This document shows, piece after piece, positions 8,956 through 20,948 of a DNA stretch of 64,000 bases. The position numbers and the translations under genes were made by a program. How positions within the stretch are numbered: position 1 is the stretch's first letter; each line of letters starts with the position of its first letter. The DNA comes from Pasteurella skyensis (GTDB taxonomy: Bacteria > Pseudomonadota > Gammaproteobacteria > Enterobacterales > Pasteurellaceae), in the NCBI RefSeq assembly GCF_013377295.1, contig NZ_CP016180.1, positions 310,001 through 374,000 on the forward strand. Reading direction: 5' to 3'. The notes under the pieces are model-generated. The model made no database searches. It was not told the origin of the DNA and saw nothing but the letters and a program-made list of their open reading frames with translations.

Positions 8956-9600
8956 ATGACTAAAATTAATTTTAAACACTTACCAAAGGTTTTGTTTTTT
9001 GCCTTGATTGTAAAACCTGTTGTTTTATTTCTATTAGGGTTAAATATTCAAGGTAAACGTTCCTTACCTACCAAATCTGCGGTGATTGCCGCTAATCATA
9101 ATAGCCATTTAGATACACTGGTATTGATGAGTTTATTTCCTCTCTCTCAAATACATTTAGTCCGCCCTGTCGCAGCAGCGGATTATTTTTTAAAAAATCG
9201 CTATATGGCGTGGTTTGCGTTAAATTGCATTGGGATTATTCCCTTAGAGAGAAAAAGTCAGCAATATGATCAAATTTTTAAAGATTGTCATCAAGCACTG
9301 GATAACGGTGATATTTTGATTTTATTTCCTGAAGGCAGTCGTGGAGAACCTGAGAAAATAGGAACCATCAAGAAAGGACTATATTATTTATTGGAAGAGC
9401 GTCAGCATAATGTGGAAGTTTATCCTGTTATTCTAAGAGGGTTGGGAAATGCGTTACCACGAGGGGAAGCCTTATTTGTACCTTTTAATTGTGATGTAAT
9501 TATTGGCGAACCTTTACCTCCTCAAAATAGTAGTGAACAGTTTGTCACAATACTGTTTGAGAGATATAATCAACTTGCAGAGAATTGCTTAACTAAATAA
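8956..9600 (+). CDS. 1-acyl-sn-glycerol-3-phosphate acyltransferase family protein
   Basis: This is a 214-residue PlsC-type enzyme that would acylate lysophosphatidic acid or a related lipid at the inner membrane. The catalytic motif NHNSHLD is at residues 47-53, the substrate motif FPEGSRGEP lies near residue 121, and an N-terminal hydrophobic segment spans about residues 11-30. The start follows GAGAGGTTAAG. It is downstream of the CdsA-like gene and separated from it by a family B element. It is a likely second acyltransferase rather than the housekeeping PlsC, which cannot be verified here. Confidence 0.87.
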   Translation: MTKINFKHLPKVLFFALIVKPVVLFLLGLNIQGKRSLPTKSAVIAANHNSHLDTLVLMSLFPLSQIHLVRPVAAADYFLKNRYMAWFALNCIGIIPLERKSQQYDQIFKDCHQALDNGDILILFPEGSRGEPEKIGTIKKGLYYLLEERQHNVEVYPVILRGLGNALPRGEALFVPFNCDVIIGEPLPPQNSSEQFVTILFERYNQLAENCLTK

Positions 9601-9615
9601 AAAGATCAATCAAAT

Positions 9616-9669
9616 AAGCGGTATGATTTTGATGAAAATTTGCAAATTTTTTACTTTATCTCACCGCTT
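9616..9669 (+). terminator. Inverted uptake-signal pair
   Basis: AAGCGGTATGAT at 9616-9627 pairs imperfectly with ATCTCACCGCTT at 9658-9669, with AAAATTTGCAAATTTTTT in the loop. This is the same paired uptake-signal arrangement as after mpl and probably terminates the acyltransferase transcript. Confidence 0.55.
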
Positions 9670-9695
9670 GATTTCTATACGGATAAGGAAAAGAT

Positions 9696-10361
9696 ATGTC
9701 AAAAATAACGAAACAACAAATTTTAGATGCCGCTTTGTATCGCTGTGCAATTCGTGATTATGATCCGACCAAAAAAATTAGCGAAGAAGATTTTAACGTA
9801 ATTTTAGAGTTAGCACGTTTATCACCAAGCTCAGTAGGCTCAGAGCCGTGGAAGTTTTTAGTAATACAAAACCCTGAACTACGTCAAAAACTCAAACCAG
9901 TTAGCTGGGGAATGAAAACACAGCTTGATGATGCGAGTCATTTGGTATTTTTATTAGCCCATAAAAATATGCGTTATGATACCGATTTCTTCCGTCAAAA
10001 ATTGCAAAGTCGTGGTTTAAGTGGTGAGAAACTAGAACAAAAATTACAAGATTACAAACGCTTTCAACAAAGTGATATAGATATTTTAGACAGTGAACGC
10101 ACTTTATTTGATTGGGCGAGTAAACAAACGTATATTGCACTTGGCAATATGATGAACGGTGCAGCAATGATGGGCATTGACTCTTGTCCAGTTGAAGGAA
10201 TGAATTATAAAGCGGTGACTGATATTTTAGTGGAAGCAGGATTATTTAATCCAAATGAGTACGGTGTTTCTGTGGCAGTGACTTTTGGTTATCGAAGTGA
10301 TAAACCATTACCTGCAAAAAGCCGTAAAAAAATGGACGATATTGTGATTTGGGCTGAGTGA
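9696..10361 (+). CDS. NAD(P)H nitroreductase family flavoprotein
   Basis: This 221-residue protein belongs to the FMN-dependent nitroreductase family. The FMN-phosphate contact region reads CAIRDYDPTKKIS near residue 12, the LARLSPSSVGSEPWKF segment follows, and YIALGNMMNGAAMMGIDSCP lies near residue 146. It closely resembles the oxygen-insensitive nitroreductases annotated in Haemophilus. The physiological substrate is unknown; quinones or nitroaromatics are usual for the family. The start follows AAGGAAAAGAT. Confidence 0.9.
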   Translation: MSKITKQQILDAALYRCAIRDYDPTKKISEEDFNVILELARLSPSSVGSEPWKFLVIQNPELRQKLKPVSWGMKTQLDDASHLVFLLAHKNMRYDTDFFRQKLQSRGLSGEKLEQKLQDYKRFQQSDIDILDSERTLFDWASKQTYIALGNMMNGAAMMGIDSCPVEGMNYKAVTDILVEAGLFNPNEYGVSVAVTFGYRSDKPLPAKSRKKMDDIVIWAE

Positions 10362-10388
10362 TTTTAATGAAAAAAGAGAGGTGAACTT

Positions 10389-11138
10389 ATGTTATTTTTA
10401 GTGACAGGCGCAAGTGCAGGTTTTGGTGCAGAGATTAGTCGAGTATTGGTTTCAAAAGGGCATAGTGTTATTGGAACGGCAAGAAGAAAGGAAAAGTTGG
10501 TTCAATTACAAGAAGAGTTAGGAGATAAATTTTATCCACTGTGTTTTGATATTAGCTCAAAAGAATCTACAAAAAATGCAATAAACTCACTACCAGAACA
10601 TTTACAACATATTGATGTGTTAGTTAATAATGCTGGCTTAGGGCTGGGTTTAGAGCCTGCACATTCTGCCTCTTTTGAGGATTGGGAAAAAATGATTAAT
10701 ACCAATGTGTTGGGACTTTGCTATGTTACTCATTTAATTTTACCTAAAATGGTTGCTAGAAAATCGGGATTAGTTATTAATATGGGGTCGATTGCAGGCA
10801 CTTATCCGTATCCAGGTGGTAATGTGTATGGTGCAACGAAAGCATTTACTAGACAATTTAGTTTAAATTTACGTGCTGATTTGGCGGGTACAGGTGTACG
10901 AGTATGTAATATCGAACCGGGTTTATGTGGCGATACTGAATTTTCACATATACGCTTTAAAGGTGATACAGAAAAAGTGAATGCCCTGTATAATGATGTG
11001 GAATTTATCAAACCGATAGATATTGCCAATATTGTGTCTTGGGTAAGTGAACAGCCTCAGCACGTTAATATTAATGCTATTGAAGTAATGCCAACGGCAC
11101 AGTCGTTTTCTGCGTTGAATGTGGTTAAAACACAGTAA
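10389..11138 (+). CDS. ydfG: NADP-dependent 3-hydroxy acid / L-allo-threonine dehydrogenase (YdfG-like)
   Basis: This is a classical short-chain dehydrogenase of 249 residues. The nucleotide loop TGASAGFG is at residues 6-13, NNAG at about 80-83, and the catalytic YGATK follows the GNV segment. YdfG of E. coli has the same length and shares long stretches such as EDWEKMINTN, GGNVYGATKAF and ARTDL-type sequence with the RFKGD tail. YdfG oxidises serine and related 3-hydroxy acids with NADP. The gene is 27 bases after the nitroreductase gene and may share its transcript. Confidence 0.9.
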   Translation: MLFLVTGASAGFGAEISRVLVSKGHSVIGTARRKEKLVQLQEELGDKFYPLCFDISSKESTKNAINSLPEHLQHIDVLVNNAGLGLGLEPAHSASFEDWEKMINTNVLGLCYVTHLILPKMVARKSGLVINMGSIAGTYPYPGGNVYGATKAFTRQFSLNLRADLAGTGVRVCNIEPGLCGDTEFSHIRFKGDTEKVNALYNDVEFIKPIDIANIVSWVSEQPQHVNINAIEVMPTAQSFSALNVVKTQ

Positions 11139-11253
11139 CTAATAAGGATTTGCGTACTTAAAAAATAGAAATTATTGCTATGAGTTGGTAAGGTGATGTA
11201 TTATGTTATGATACAATATGTATTGAGAACGTAATTAAAGTTTAGGAAAGATA

Positions 11254-12468
11254 ATGATACCATTTTCACCACCAAGAATAGATCAACAAACAATAAATGA
11301 AGTAACCAAAGCACTACAATCAGGTTGGATTACAACAGGTCCAAAGACGAAGCTTTTTGAACAAAAACTGGCAGAATATTGTAGTGTATCCAATGTGTTG
11401 GCTGTAAATTCATGGACAACAGGAGCGGAGCTTTTACTTTATTGGTTTGGTGTAAAAGAAGGCGATGAGGTGATAGTACCTGTTTATACTTATTGTGCAA
11501 CGGCAAATATTGTAAGACATCGTGGCGCGACAGTTGTAATGGTCGATATTTCCACTGATTTTGGTATTGATGTATCAAAAATCGAAGAGCATATCACTGA
11601 AAAAACCAAAGCAATTATTCCTGTGGATGTTGGTGGACTACCTGTTCATTTTGATGACATTAAAGCGATTTTAAATAAAGAAAGTGTTAAAGCTAAATTT
11701 AAACCAGAAACGGATAATCAACGTAAATTAGGTCGAATTTTGTTACTTTCGGACTCTGCACATTCTTTTGGTGCAAAATATAAAGGAAAAGTAGTAGGTT
11801 CTGAAGTTGATTTTACGGTTTTCTCATTCCATGCAGTCAAAAATTTAACGACGGCAGAGGGGGGAGCTATCTGTATAAATCTACCTCAACTATTTGATAA
11901 TGGTGAAGTTTATAAAGAGCTAAATACCCTTTCATTACACGGACAAAATAAAGATGCGTTAGCAAAATATCAGATTGGAAATTGGGAATATGATGTTGTT
12001 GATGCAGGATTTAAGTGTAATATGACGGATATTCTGTCTGCTATTGGACTGGTAGAGTTTGAGCGCTATGAAACGGAAATGTTACCACGAAGAAAACAGA
12101 TATTTGCACAATACACTCAAGCATTAAGTGAATACGATTGGGCAGTCACTCCGCATTTTATTGATGAAGAAAGAGAAACATCCTATCATTTATATTTATT
12201 AAAATTGAAGGGTGTTAGCTTAGAGCAACGTAATGAAATTATTCAAGAAATTTTTAAACAAGATGTCTCTGTTAATGTTCATTATAAACCATTACCAATG
12301 TTATCGTATTATAATGGTTTAGGCTATAATATGGAAAAATACCCCGTTGCAAAATCAATCTGGGAAACAGAAATTTCATTACCTGTTTACTATGATTTAT
12401 CCGATGCAGATGTACAAAAAGTGATAGGTGCAGTGGTGAAATCAGTAGAAAAAGTAATGAAAATATAG
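11254..12468 (+). CDS. DegT/DnrJ/EryC1/StrS family PLP aminotransferase
   Basis: These enzymes aminate nucleotide-linked keto-sugars for lipopolysaccharide, capsule or antigen sugars. The 404-residue protein shows the start IPFSPPRID, the substrate motif GWITTGPKTKLFEQ, and the PLP lysine in FHAVKNLTTAEGGA (about residues 192-205). Neighbouring glycosyltransferases on the other strand fit a surface-sugar role. The exact sugar cannot be named; ArnB-, WecE- or FdtB-like activity are options. The start follows TAGGAAAGATA. Confidence 0.88.
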   Translation: MIPFSPPRIDQQTINEVTKALQSGWITTGPKTKLFEQKLAEYCSVSNVLAVNSWTTGAELLLYWFGVKEGDEVIVPVYTYCATANIVRHRGATVVMVDISTDFGIDVSKIEEHITEKTKAIIPVDVGGLPVHFDDIKAILNKESVKAKFKPETDNQRKLGRILLLSDSAHSFGAKYKGKVVGSEVDFTVFSFHAVKNLTTAEGGAICINLPQLFDNGEVYKELNTLSLHGQNKDALAKYQIGNWEYDVVDAGFKCNMTDILSAIGLVEFERYETEMLPRRKQIFAQYTQALSEYDWAVTPHFIDEERETSYHLYLLKLKGVSLEQRNEIIQEIFKQDVSVNVHYKPLPMLSYYNGLGYNMEKYPVAKSIWETEISLPVYYDLSDADVQKVIGAVVKSVEKVMKI

Positions 12469-12484
12469 TGTAGTATTTTCAAAT

Positions 12485-12520
12485 AAGGCTAAGTAGTTGT
12501 TGGATTACTTAGCCTTTATT
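12485..12520. terminator. Bidirectional terminator
   Basis: AAGGCTAAGTA (12485-12495) pairs perfectly over 11 bp with TACTTAGCCTT (12506-12516), followed by TTATTTTAT. It lies between the convergent aminotransferase and glycosyltransferase genes and probably ends both transcripts. Confidence 0.75.
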
Positions 12521-13555
12521 TTATGCTTGTTTTAGTAGTTTCTGATAGATATTATGATATTCCATTGCCATTCTTTTTGCAGAGAAGTCTTTTTCTGTTA
12601 AATATTGTTTGATATTTTCTCTTAACTCCACTAAGCGTTCAGGAGAGTTTAACAGCTGTTCTAGTATTGCTTGATAGGATTCAACTTTATTATCATAAAC
12701 TAAAAATCCTGTTTTTTCATTTTCGATAATCTCAGGAATACCACCAGTAGCGTGAGCGAGGGTAGGTAGATGGTATTGATAGCCTTCCAAAATAACAGTA
12801 GGTAATCCTTCTAAATGAGATGGCATTAGGTGGAGATCGATATTTTTTAAAATGCTACCAACATAGGGAGTAAAAGGAATAAAAATAATATTTGGATTAT
12901 TTTGAGCTTGTTCCTTTAATTTATTTTCTTGCTCAGCTGTACCTGAACCGACAATATAAAAAGTAATTTGTGGAAATAATTTTGCCAGCTCTATCGTTAA
13001 AGTGACATTTTTTACAGGTTGTAAATTTGCTATTTGCGCTATTGTCAGTGTTTTTTTATCAGAGAAATATTGCCTTTCAAACTCACTATCTTCTGGTAAT
13101 GTAGGTCTAGTACAGCAATAGATAGTTTCACAATTAGGGTTTAGTTGTTGAAGGTTTTTTGTCATTAATTGACTCACTCCAACGATATAATCTGCACTTT
13201 TATAAGAGGATGAAGAGAATTTTCTTCTAAATGAAGCACTAACTAAACGTGTAACAACAGTGGGCTTTTTAGAGATTTTCTTTAAGAAATGCGCAATATG
13301 TGCACCTCTTCCATCTTGAGAATGAATGATTAGGTTTTTTTTAGTGAGTACTAATTTAATAGCTTGCCATATTGTTACAGTATGGAGTTGTGGCATTTCT
13401 TCTTTTACTTTTTGAATCAGTTTTCCTGAACGCTTACCTAAAAAATAGATATCATAATTTGCAACAAGTTCAAGCATAAGTTGTTCTGTTTGGAATTCTC
13501 CACCACCAAACCCTTTTGCCATATTGATCATTAAAATAGATGCACGATTTGACAT
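12521..13555 (-). CDS. Glycosyltransferase family 4 protein
   Basis: This 344-residue GT-B fold enzyme probably adds a sugar to lipooligosaccharide from the cytoplasmic face. The N-terminal glycine-rich MAKGFGGGEFQTEQ resembles acceptor loops. The C-terminal donor site shows the family 4 E-x7-E motif in EGLPTVILEGYQ (about residues 245-256), then HATGGIPEII. It is the last gene of a minus-strand run from gmk through the YcjF-like and WaaE-like genes with gaps of about 10 bases, so it is probably in that operon. Donor and acceptor are unknown. Confidence 0.85.
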   Translation of the reverse strand: MSNRASILMINMAKGFGGGEFQTEQLMLELVANYDIYFLGKRSGKLIQKVKEEMPQLHTVTIWQAIKLVLTKKNLIIHSQDGRGAHIAHFLKKISKKPTVVTRLVSASFRRKFSSSSYKSADYIVGVSQLMTKNLQQLNPNCETIYCCTRPTLPEDSEFERQYFSDKKTLTIAQIANLQPVKNVTLTIELAKLFPQITFYIVGSGTAEQENKLKEQAQNNPNIIFIPFTPYVGSILKNIDLHLMPSHLEGLPTVILEGYQYHLPTLAHATGGIPEIIENEKTGFLVYDNKVESYQAILEQLLNSPERLVELRENIKQYLTEKDFSAKRMAMEYHNIYQKLLKQA

Positions 13556-13565
13556 AATTTTTACC

Positions 13566-14327
13566 TTATTTATTTATATTTCTTGCCCATAAATCAGCAT
13601 ATTTAGAAAAAACAGAAATTGAAGAGAGAATAGCGAGAGCAAACCCTTGCTTCCCATCTAAAAATCCACCTCGTAGCAAATACATCTTAATAAAACTGCC
13701 CAATGAATGCGTGATAGCTTGAAATAAAGACGCTTTTTTACCTGATTGCTCTCTTTGGTCTGCCCAAGCCTTAGCGTAACTTGCTGATTTAACCAAATAA
13801 TGATTAATATTTTTATAGGTATAATGAAGTAAATCACCCTTTAATTTGATGATGGTGGTGTTTTCAGGATAATGCACTTTCTCGTGTACTAATTCATCAC
13901 CATATTGTGCAAAATCAGTTTTGTATAAACGCACAACATAATCAGGATACCAACCACTGTGACGAATTTCACGTCCAAAAACTTCACTTAATCGTCCAAT
14001 TTTATAGACGGTATTGGGTTTGTCGTCTTTTACTGCTTGAATAATAGATTGTTTTAATTCAGGTGTGACTTGCTCATCGGCATCGATCCAAAACACATAA
14101 TCACTGGTTACATATTTTTGAGCAATTTGACGTTGTTTACCAAAACCCTGCCAATCTGTGTTTGTATAGAATTTTGCGCCATAATCAGAGGCTATTTGAG
14201 CGGTATTATCAGTACTACCAGAGTCTAAAATAATAATTTCATCTACCCAATCTTTGACAGTATCTAAACATTGAGCTAGATCTTGTTGTTCATTCTTAAC
14301 AATCATTGCAACGCTAATTGTAGGCAT
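13566..14327 (-). CDS. Glycosyltransferase family 2 (WaaE/LgtF type)
   Basis: This 253-residue GT-A enzyme starts [18 protein letters not shown], with the nucleotide-sugar region [10 protein letters not shown] and the metal-binding [12 protein letters not shown] (DxD type, about residues 80-91). It closely resembles WaaE/KdtX/LgtF, which put glucose on the first inner-core heptose of lipopolysaccharide. That assignment follows from family knowledge. It lies 10 bases upstream of the family 4 transferase in the same operon. Confidence 0.86.
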   Translation of the reverse strand: MPTISVAMIVKNEQQDLAQCLDTVKDWVDEIIILDSGSTDNTAQIASDYGAKFYTNTDWQGFGKQRQIAQKYVTSDYVFWIDADEQVTPELKQSIIQAVKDDKPNTVYKIGRLSEVFGREIRHSGWYPDYVVRLYKTDFAQYGDELVHEKVHYPENTTIIKLKGDLLHYTYKNINHYLVKSASYAKAWADQREQSGKKASLFQAITHSLGSFIKMYLLRGGFLDGKQGFALAILSSISVFSKYADLWARNINK

Positions 14328-14336
14328 AATTTCTTC

Positions 14337-15377
14337 CTATTTTGATATAGTTTGTGACTCTTTTTGTGGTGTGGAACTAAAGAGAGTGGTTTTAATCGTA
14401 CTAAGCAGTTCTTGTCGAACTACTGATAATTTAGGTCGTTCATTGGGTTGTAATACCACAGGGCGACAAAACTCCATCGCTTTAATACCTAAGCGTGCCG
14501 AGATAAGTCCAATACCAATGCCTTGTGCCGCTCGCATAGATATTTTCGCAGTGAGATTCTGAGAGAAATAATCCATCCCAATGTCACTTGCAATTTCAGT
14601 CGCACCTGCAAAAACCATATTTGTAAGTACCATCTTAAACAGCTTTAAACGACTAAAATAACCTAATTCCATACCATAAACTTGCGTAATTTGATTAACA
14701 AGGGCAATGTTTCGCCACGCAACCATTAATACATCAATAATCGCAACAGGACTAACAGCAACAATGATGGCATTCTCACAAGCACTTTTACTTATAAGCT
14801 GTTTCACCTTGTTATCGAGAGGTTTTAGAATATCTTGATTAAACAGATAAAATATCTCTTCTGCATTATAGGCTTCATCCAGCTGATTTTGCCAATGGGT
14901 GGCTTTTTGTTCGGTAATTGGAAGTGTTTTTAAAATATTTTTGCAAAATTTTGTTGCAATGTGACCGCTTGTGGTAGAAGGAGTATTCAATAATAACTCG
15001 CTTTCCTGTTGATTTTTTTGATGTTTACGTAAATAAATTAATTTTTTCCATTCTGAAATAATTGCGCCCACTCCAGCTAAACTGATACAAAAGAAGCCTA
15101 CTGCAAACGCAAAATAAATCCATTGATGCTGTTGCCAAGTATCAAATAACCATTGAATACTTTGTGCGAAAACAGCAACAGTTAATAATAAAAAAGCACT
15201 TAGCAATAAACGCACCCAAAAACGAGAGGGTTTTAATCCTTGTTCAATAATAAGCTCAGCTTTAGTGTCTTCCACCCGCTCTTCTTCTATAGCTATGTTT
15301 TCTCCAATAAATTCTTTTTTAGGCTGAATTTCAGGCTCATCAGCGGGCGTTTCTGTACTAAAAATACGTTTTTCCAT
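14337..15377 (-). CDS. YcjF family inner-membrane protein (TIGR01620/DUF697, UPF0283)
   Basis: This 346-residue protein has an acidic, charged N-terminal tail, two membrane helices (about residues 60-110) and a C-terminal DUF697-like domain (about 195-320, with IIVAVSPVAIIDVLMVAWRN). It matches the UPF0283/YcjF family, whose function is not established; in enterobacteria it pairs with the ATPase YcjX. No ycjX is present here. The gene lies 10 bases after gmk and before the two glycosyltransferases. Confidence 0.85.
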   Translation of the reverse strand: MEKRIFSTETPADEPEIQPKKEFIGENIAIEEERVEDTKAELIIEQGLKPSRFWVRLLLSAFLLLTVAVFAQSIQWLFDTWQQHQWIYFAFAVGFFCISLAGVGAIISEWKKLIYLRKHQKNQQESELLLNTPSTTSGHIATKFCKNILKTLPITEQKATHWQNQLDEAYNAEEIFYLFNQDILKPLDNKVKQLISKSACENAIIVAVSPVAIIDVLMVAWRNIALVNQITQVYGMELGYFSRLKLFKMVLTNMVFAGATEIASDIGMDYFSQNLTAKISMRAAQGIGIGLISARLGIKAMEFCRPVVLQPNERPKLSVVRQELLSTIKTTLFSSTPQKESQTISK

Positions 15378-15387
15378 AGTTGCTATT

Positions 15388-16011
15388 TTATTGATTTAAT
15401 AAATTATGAATTAATGGCTGATGACGTAACGATTGAGATTGTTGTTTGAGTCTTTCAGCGATTAAAATACTTTTAAGCTCATTCAGTGCCGTTTCAAAAT
15501 GCTGATTTACAATAATATAATCAAATTCGTTATAGTGACTAATTTCAGATACTGCTTTCTCCATACGTTTAGCAATTACTTCTTGAGAGTCTTGTCCTCT
15601 GCCAATTAAACGTTTTTCTAACTCCTCTTTTGAGGGAGGGAGAATAAAAATCGTTTTAGCCGTCGGAATTTTTTGTCTGATCTGTTTTGCACCTTGCCAA
15701 TCAATATCTAAAAATACATCAATGCCTTGTTGAAGGTTTTCTTCAATAACAGAAAAGGAGGTGCCATAATAGTGATCAAACACTTTTGCCCATTCTAAAA
15801 AATGTCCTTGTTCGATCAGTATTTGGAATTGTTCTTGAGTAGTAAAGTGATAATGTACTCCATCTTCCTCTTTAGGTCTTGGAGCACGAGTTGTATGTGA
15901 AATAGAAAGCTGAACTTCACTACGGGGTAAATCCGCGAGTAAAGCATTAATAAGTGAAGATTTTCCTGCACCACTTGGCGCAGAAATAATATACAGGTTG
16001 CCTAGGCTCAT
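15388..16011 (-). CDS. gmk: Guanylate kinase
   Basis: Gmk phosphorylates GMP (and dGMP) with ATP in the cytoplasm, a required step in GTP synthesis. The 207-residue protein begins [20 protein letters not shown], with the P-loop at residues 11-18. The GMP-binding strand [21 protein letters not shown] follows near residue 37. It is the first gene of a four-gene minus-strand run. A hairpin GACAGGGC-GCCCTGTC lies upstream at about 16053-16070. Confidence 0.97.
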   Translation of the reverse strand: MSLGNLYIISAPSGAGKSSLINALLADLPRSEVQLSISHTTRAPRPKEEDGVHYHFTTQEQFQILIEQGHFLEWAKVFDHYYGTSFSVIEENLQQGIDVFLDIDWQGAKQIRQKIPTAKTIFILPPSKEELEKRLIGRGQDSQEVIAKRMEKAVSEISHYNEFDYIIVNQHFETALNELKSILIAERLKQQSQSLRHQPLIHNLLNQ

Positions 16012-16108
16012 AATAGTTTTTAAATAATATTGTTGTTATCAAATACCGCAAAGACAGGGCTGGCCCTGTCTCTACGAAATGGTGTGTATAATTAAAACGT
16101 GTTAATTA

Positions 16109-16573
16109 TTATTTTCTTGCTAATGGTGGCACAAAAGCTAAGCCTAAATCCCACGGTTGTTCAATCCACGTGTTTTGTGGAATATCGATAATATAATCAT
16201 CTACTAAAGGAGCGCCAGCAGGTTTAGCAAATACCGTCACAAAGCGTGCTTTTGGATACATTTCACGGATTTTACGAGCAGTATTACCTGTGTCAACTAA
16301 GTCATCAACCACAATGAACCCTTCGCCATCACCTTCTGCTGCGTGTAGCACTCGAAGTTGCTCACTTTGTTTAAAGTGCTCTTCATAACTTACGATACAG
16401 ACAGTCTCTACGTGTCTAAGCCCTAGCTCACGAGAAATAACTGCAGCAGGGAATAAACCTCCACGACTGACAGCGATAACACCTTTCCACTGTGAAGCAG
16501 GAAGTAGATTTTCTGCTAGTTTACGAGCGTGCATTTGGAACATATCCCAAGTGACTACATACTTTTCACTCAT
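16109..16573 (-). CDS. gpt: Xanthine-guanine phosphoribosyltransferase
   Basis: Gpt salvages xanthine and guanine by adding them to PRPP at the membrane-associated purine uptake step. The 154-residue protein carries the PRPP motif [14 protein letters not shown] (about residues 84-97) and the N-terminal [20 protein letters not shown] typical of the family. The start follows TAGGAGAAACT. It lies 97 bases upstream of gmk on the same strand; both act in guanine nucleotide supply. Confidence 0.96.
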   Translation of the reverse strand: MSEKYVVTWDMFQMHARKLAENLLPASQWKGVIAVSRGGLFPAAVISRELGLRHVETVCIVSYEEHFKQSEQLRVLHAAEGDGEGFIVVDDLVDTGNTARKIREMYPKARFVTVFAKPAGAPLVDDYIIDIPQNTWIEQPWDLGLAFVPPLARK

Positions 16574-16781
16574 AGTTTCTCCTAGATATAAAACAAGTAA
16601 TATTTAATTACTAAGGTTAAGATAAAATTGGTATAAGGATACCTGAAAGTGTAAAGTTTTTCTAGTGATGTTTTTTGATTTATAGCCAAAAATGAAGTTA
16701 AAGATAAGCCATATTTTGTGAATATTTGGTATTGGAAAGAGTCGTTTAATGATTTGGGATTTTAATTATACAACAATAAAT

Positions 16782-16811
16782 AAAAAAGCCATTAAGAAAA
16801 CTTAATGGCTT
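16782..16811 (-). terminator. Intrinsic terminator of eno
   Basis: Read on the minus strand, AAGCCATTAAG and CTTAATGGCTT form an 11-bp stem with a 4-base loop, followed by a TTTTTATT run. It lies 28 bases after the eno stop codon. Confidence 0.85.
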
Positions 16812-16838
16812 GTATTGATTTATCAGTTATACCTGAAA

Positions 16839-18591
<1,753 letters not shown>

Positions 18592-18645
18592 AAGCGGTAA
18601 GATAGTAATAAAAATTTGCAAATTCAGTATACCATCTGACCGCTT
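18592..18645 (-). terminator. Inverted uptake-signal pair after aspA
   Basis: AAGCGGTAAGAT (18592-18603) faces ATCTGACCGCTT (18634-18645) with AAAAATTTGCAAATT in the loop. It lies just after the aspA stop codon and probably ends that transcript. Confidence 0.6.
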
Positions 18646-18669
18646 ATAAGGATTTGTTAATAAAAGAGC

Positions 18670-20094
18670 TTACTCTTCATCGGTAAATTTTTTCGCTTTA
18701 TATTTTGGGCGCATTAAATTTTCAGGTGAAAGTAAATCATCAACCTCTGCTTCTGTGAGCAGACCTCTTTCAAGAATAACTTCTTTGACACTTTTACCTG
18801 TAGTTGCACAAATTTTTCCTACAATGTCTCCATTATGATGTCCAATAGATGGATTCAGATAGGTGACAATACCAATAGAATTAAGCACATAGTCTAAGCA
18901 AACTTGACGATTAACGGTAATACCATCAATACATTTATCACGTAAATTGACACAGGCATTTGCCAGTAAGCTGATAGATTCAAACATTGCTTGTCCAATA
19001 ACAGGTTCCATCACATTAAGTTGTAATTGTCCAGCTTCGGAGGCAAAGGTAACTGTCGTATCATTACCTATTACTTTAAAGCACACTTGATTCACCACTT
19101 CTGGTACCACAGGATTGACTTTTGCTGGCATAATCGATGAACCTGCTTGTAATTCAGGTAAATTAATCTCATTTAAACCTGCTCGAGGGCCTGATGAAAG
19201 TAAGCGTAAATCATTACACACTTTTGACAGTTTTACGGCTACACGTTTTAAGGCACTGTGTACCATTACATAAGCGCCACAATCAGAGGTTGCTTCAATC
19301 AGGTTTTCAGATAAAGAGCAAGGTAGCTGAGAGACGTCTGATAAATATTTAACCGCAAGTTCAGAATAACCTTCAGCGGTATTAACGCCAGTTCCAATGG
19401 CTGTGGCACCTAAGTTTACTTCAAGTAAGTATTTTGAAATACTTTTTAAATTACGAATTTCTTCATCAAGTAATACAGAAAATGCCTTAAATTCTTGTCC
19501 TAGCGTCATTGGAACGGCATCTTGCAATTGAGTGCGTCCCATTTTTAACACATCGGAAAACTCTTCAGACTTATTATCAAAGGCTTCTTGCAAGTAATAT
19601 ATTTTTTCAATCATTGCCATAATACTGTTATATACCGCAATTCTAAATCCTGTTGGATAGGCATCGTTAGTGGATTGACTTGCATTTACGTGATCCATTG
19701 GATCAAGATATTGGTACTCACCTTTGTTATGTCCTAATATTTCTAAAGCAAGGTTAGCAATCACTTCATTGGTATTCATATTAACCGATGTCCCTGCACC
19801 ACCTTGGTATACATCAGAAGGGAATTGATCTAAACAACGATTGTTAACCAAAATCTCATCGCAAGCTTGTACAATGGCTTTGGCAATTTTTTTAGGAATA
19901 ACACCTAACTCACCATTGGCTAAAGCAGTCGCTTTTTTAACCATTGCCATTCCTCGTACAAATTCAGGTACATCAGAAATCGTGGTGTTGGAAATATTAA
20001 AATTTTCAACTGCTCTTAAGGTGTGAATTCCCCAATAAACGTCATTAGGTACGTGACGTTCGCCCAGTAAATCAATTTCAATACGAGTATTCAT
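18670..20094 (-). CDS. aspA: Aspartate ammonia-lyase (aspartase)
   Basis: AspA deaminates L-aspartate to fumarate and ammonia, feeding fumarate respiration under anaerobic conditions. The 474-residue protein belongs to the fumarase/aspartase superfamily. It shows [11 protein letters not shown] at the N-terminus, the TxxDxxxT-type [11 protein letters not shown] segment and the catalytic loop [12 protein letters not shown]. It is longer than argininosuccinate lyase and lacks the fumarase C signature. It is monocistronic. Aspartase genes are usually under CRP and FNR control, but no convincing site was seen. Confidence 0.96.
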   Translation of the reverse strand: MNTRIEIDLLGERHVPNDVYWGIHTLRAVENFNISNTTISDVPEFVRGMAMVKKATALANGELGVIPKKIAKAIVQACDEILVNNRCLDQFPSDVYQGGAGTSVNMNTNEVIANLALEILGHNKGEYQYLDPMDHVNASQSTNDAYPTGFRIAVYNSIMAMIEKIYYLQEAFDNKSEEFSDVLKMGRTQLQDAVPMTLGQEFKAFSVLLDEEIRNLKSISKYLLEVNLGATAIGTGVNTAEGYSELAVKYLSDVSQLPCSLSENLIEATSDCGAYVMVHSALKRVAVKLSKVCNDLRLLSSGPRAGLNEINLPELQAGSSIMPAKVNPVVPEVVNQVCFKVIGNDTTVTFASEAGQLQLNVMEPVIGQAMFESISLLANACVNLRDKCIDGITVNRQVCLDYVLNSIGIVTYLNPSIGHHNGDIVGKICATTGKSVKEVILERGLLTEAEVDDLLSPENLMRPKYKAKKFTDEE

Positions 20095-20300
20095 TTTTCT
20101 ATCCTCAGTTAAGTTGGTTACTTATTGCCCACCACTATTAGAGCATAAAAATATCAAATTGAAAGCCTATTTTTAGGTGAAAAACTACGATATTATTTGA
20201 TAATATCGATTAGATTTTTTTATCATAATACTACTTTTGTAAATTTTTATGATCAAGTGACCGCTTGTTGAGGCTATGTAATGGGAAAGAGAGAATAAAA

Positions 20301-20320
20301 AAGCACCATTACAGGTGCTT
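20301..20320 (-). terminator. Intrinsic terminator of grcA
   Basis: AAGCACC and GGTGCTT pair around a 6-base loop. On the minus strand the hairpin is followed by TTTTTTATT. It lies 21 bases after the grcA stop codon. Confidence 0.8.
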
Positions 20321-20341
20321 TTAAAAGAATTTATGGATAAA

Positions 20342-20725
20342 TTACAGACTTTCAGTGAAAGTACGTGTAATTACATCACGTTGCTGTTCTGGTGTTAAAG
20401 AGTTGAAACGCACAGCATAACCTGATACACGGATAGTTAACTGTGGGTATTTTTCAGGATTATTTACTGCATCTTCTAATGTTTCACGACGTAAAACATT
20501 CACGTTTAGGTGCTGACCACCTTCCACTTTAATGGTTGGAGCAACGTCCATTTCAACTTCACGGTATGCAATATCGCCTAACTCATTAAGAGCAACAATT
20601 TGATCTTCCGCATATTCACCTTTTGCGCATAAGCAACGAGCTTCATTTTTTTCTTCATCTAATAGCCAAAAAGAATTTAAAAGATTATTATTAGAAGATT
20701 CTGTAATTTGTACACCTTTAATCAT
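20342..20725 (-). CDS. grcA: Autonomous glycyl radical cofactor
   Basis: GrcA (YfiD) replaces the oxygen-damaged C-terminal glycyl-radical segment of pyruvate formate-lyase. The 127-residue protein ends in the radical-bearing [13 protein letters not shown] motif and is nearly identical in this part to known Pasteurellaceae GrcA. The start is set at the ATG after AGGAGTCTATCA (20725). An upstream in-frame ATG at 20749 would add 8 residues without a ribosome site. It is monocistronic with its own terminator. Confidence 0.95.
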   Translation of the reverse strand: MIKGVQITESSNNNLLNSFWLLDEEKNEARCLCAKGEYAEDQIVALNELGDIAYREVEMDVAPTIKVEGGQHLNVNVLRRETLEDAVNNPEKYPQLTIRVSGYAVRFNSLTPEQQRDVITRTFTESL

Positions 20726-20948
20726 TGATAGACTCCTATTTATTATCAAAAACCAGTATTATAAAAACTAAATATTATAAAAATATTTTAAATTTTAAAA
20801 TAACATTTGAATCATTCTACTGAATTTGACAGAGAATGCGAGAAAATTTAAGCATATTTTTGTAAATTTTCTTTGTATACTATATATACATTAGGTTAAT
20901 GTTAATAAAATACAAAATAAACAAACAAATTTAACAAAGGATTAACAT

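Noticed and set aside
20095-20230. Possible FNR site (TTTGATAATATCGAT) upstream of aspA
   Set aside because: The right half does not match ATCAA, so the symmetry is too poor to call.
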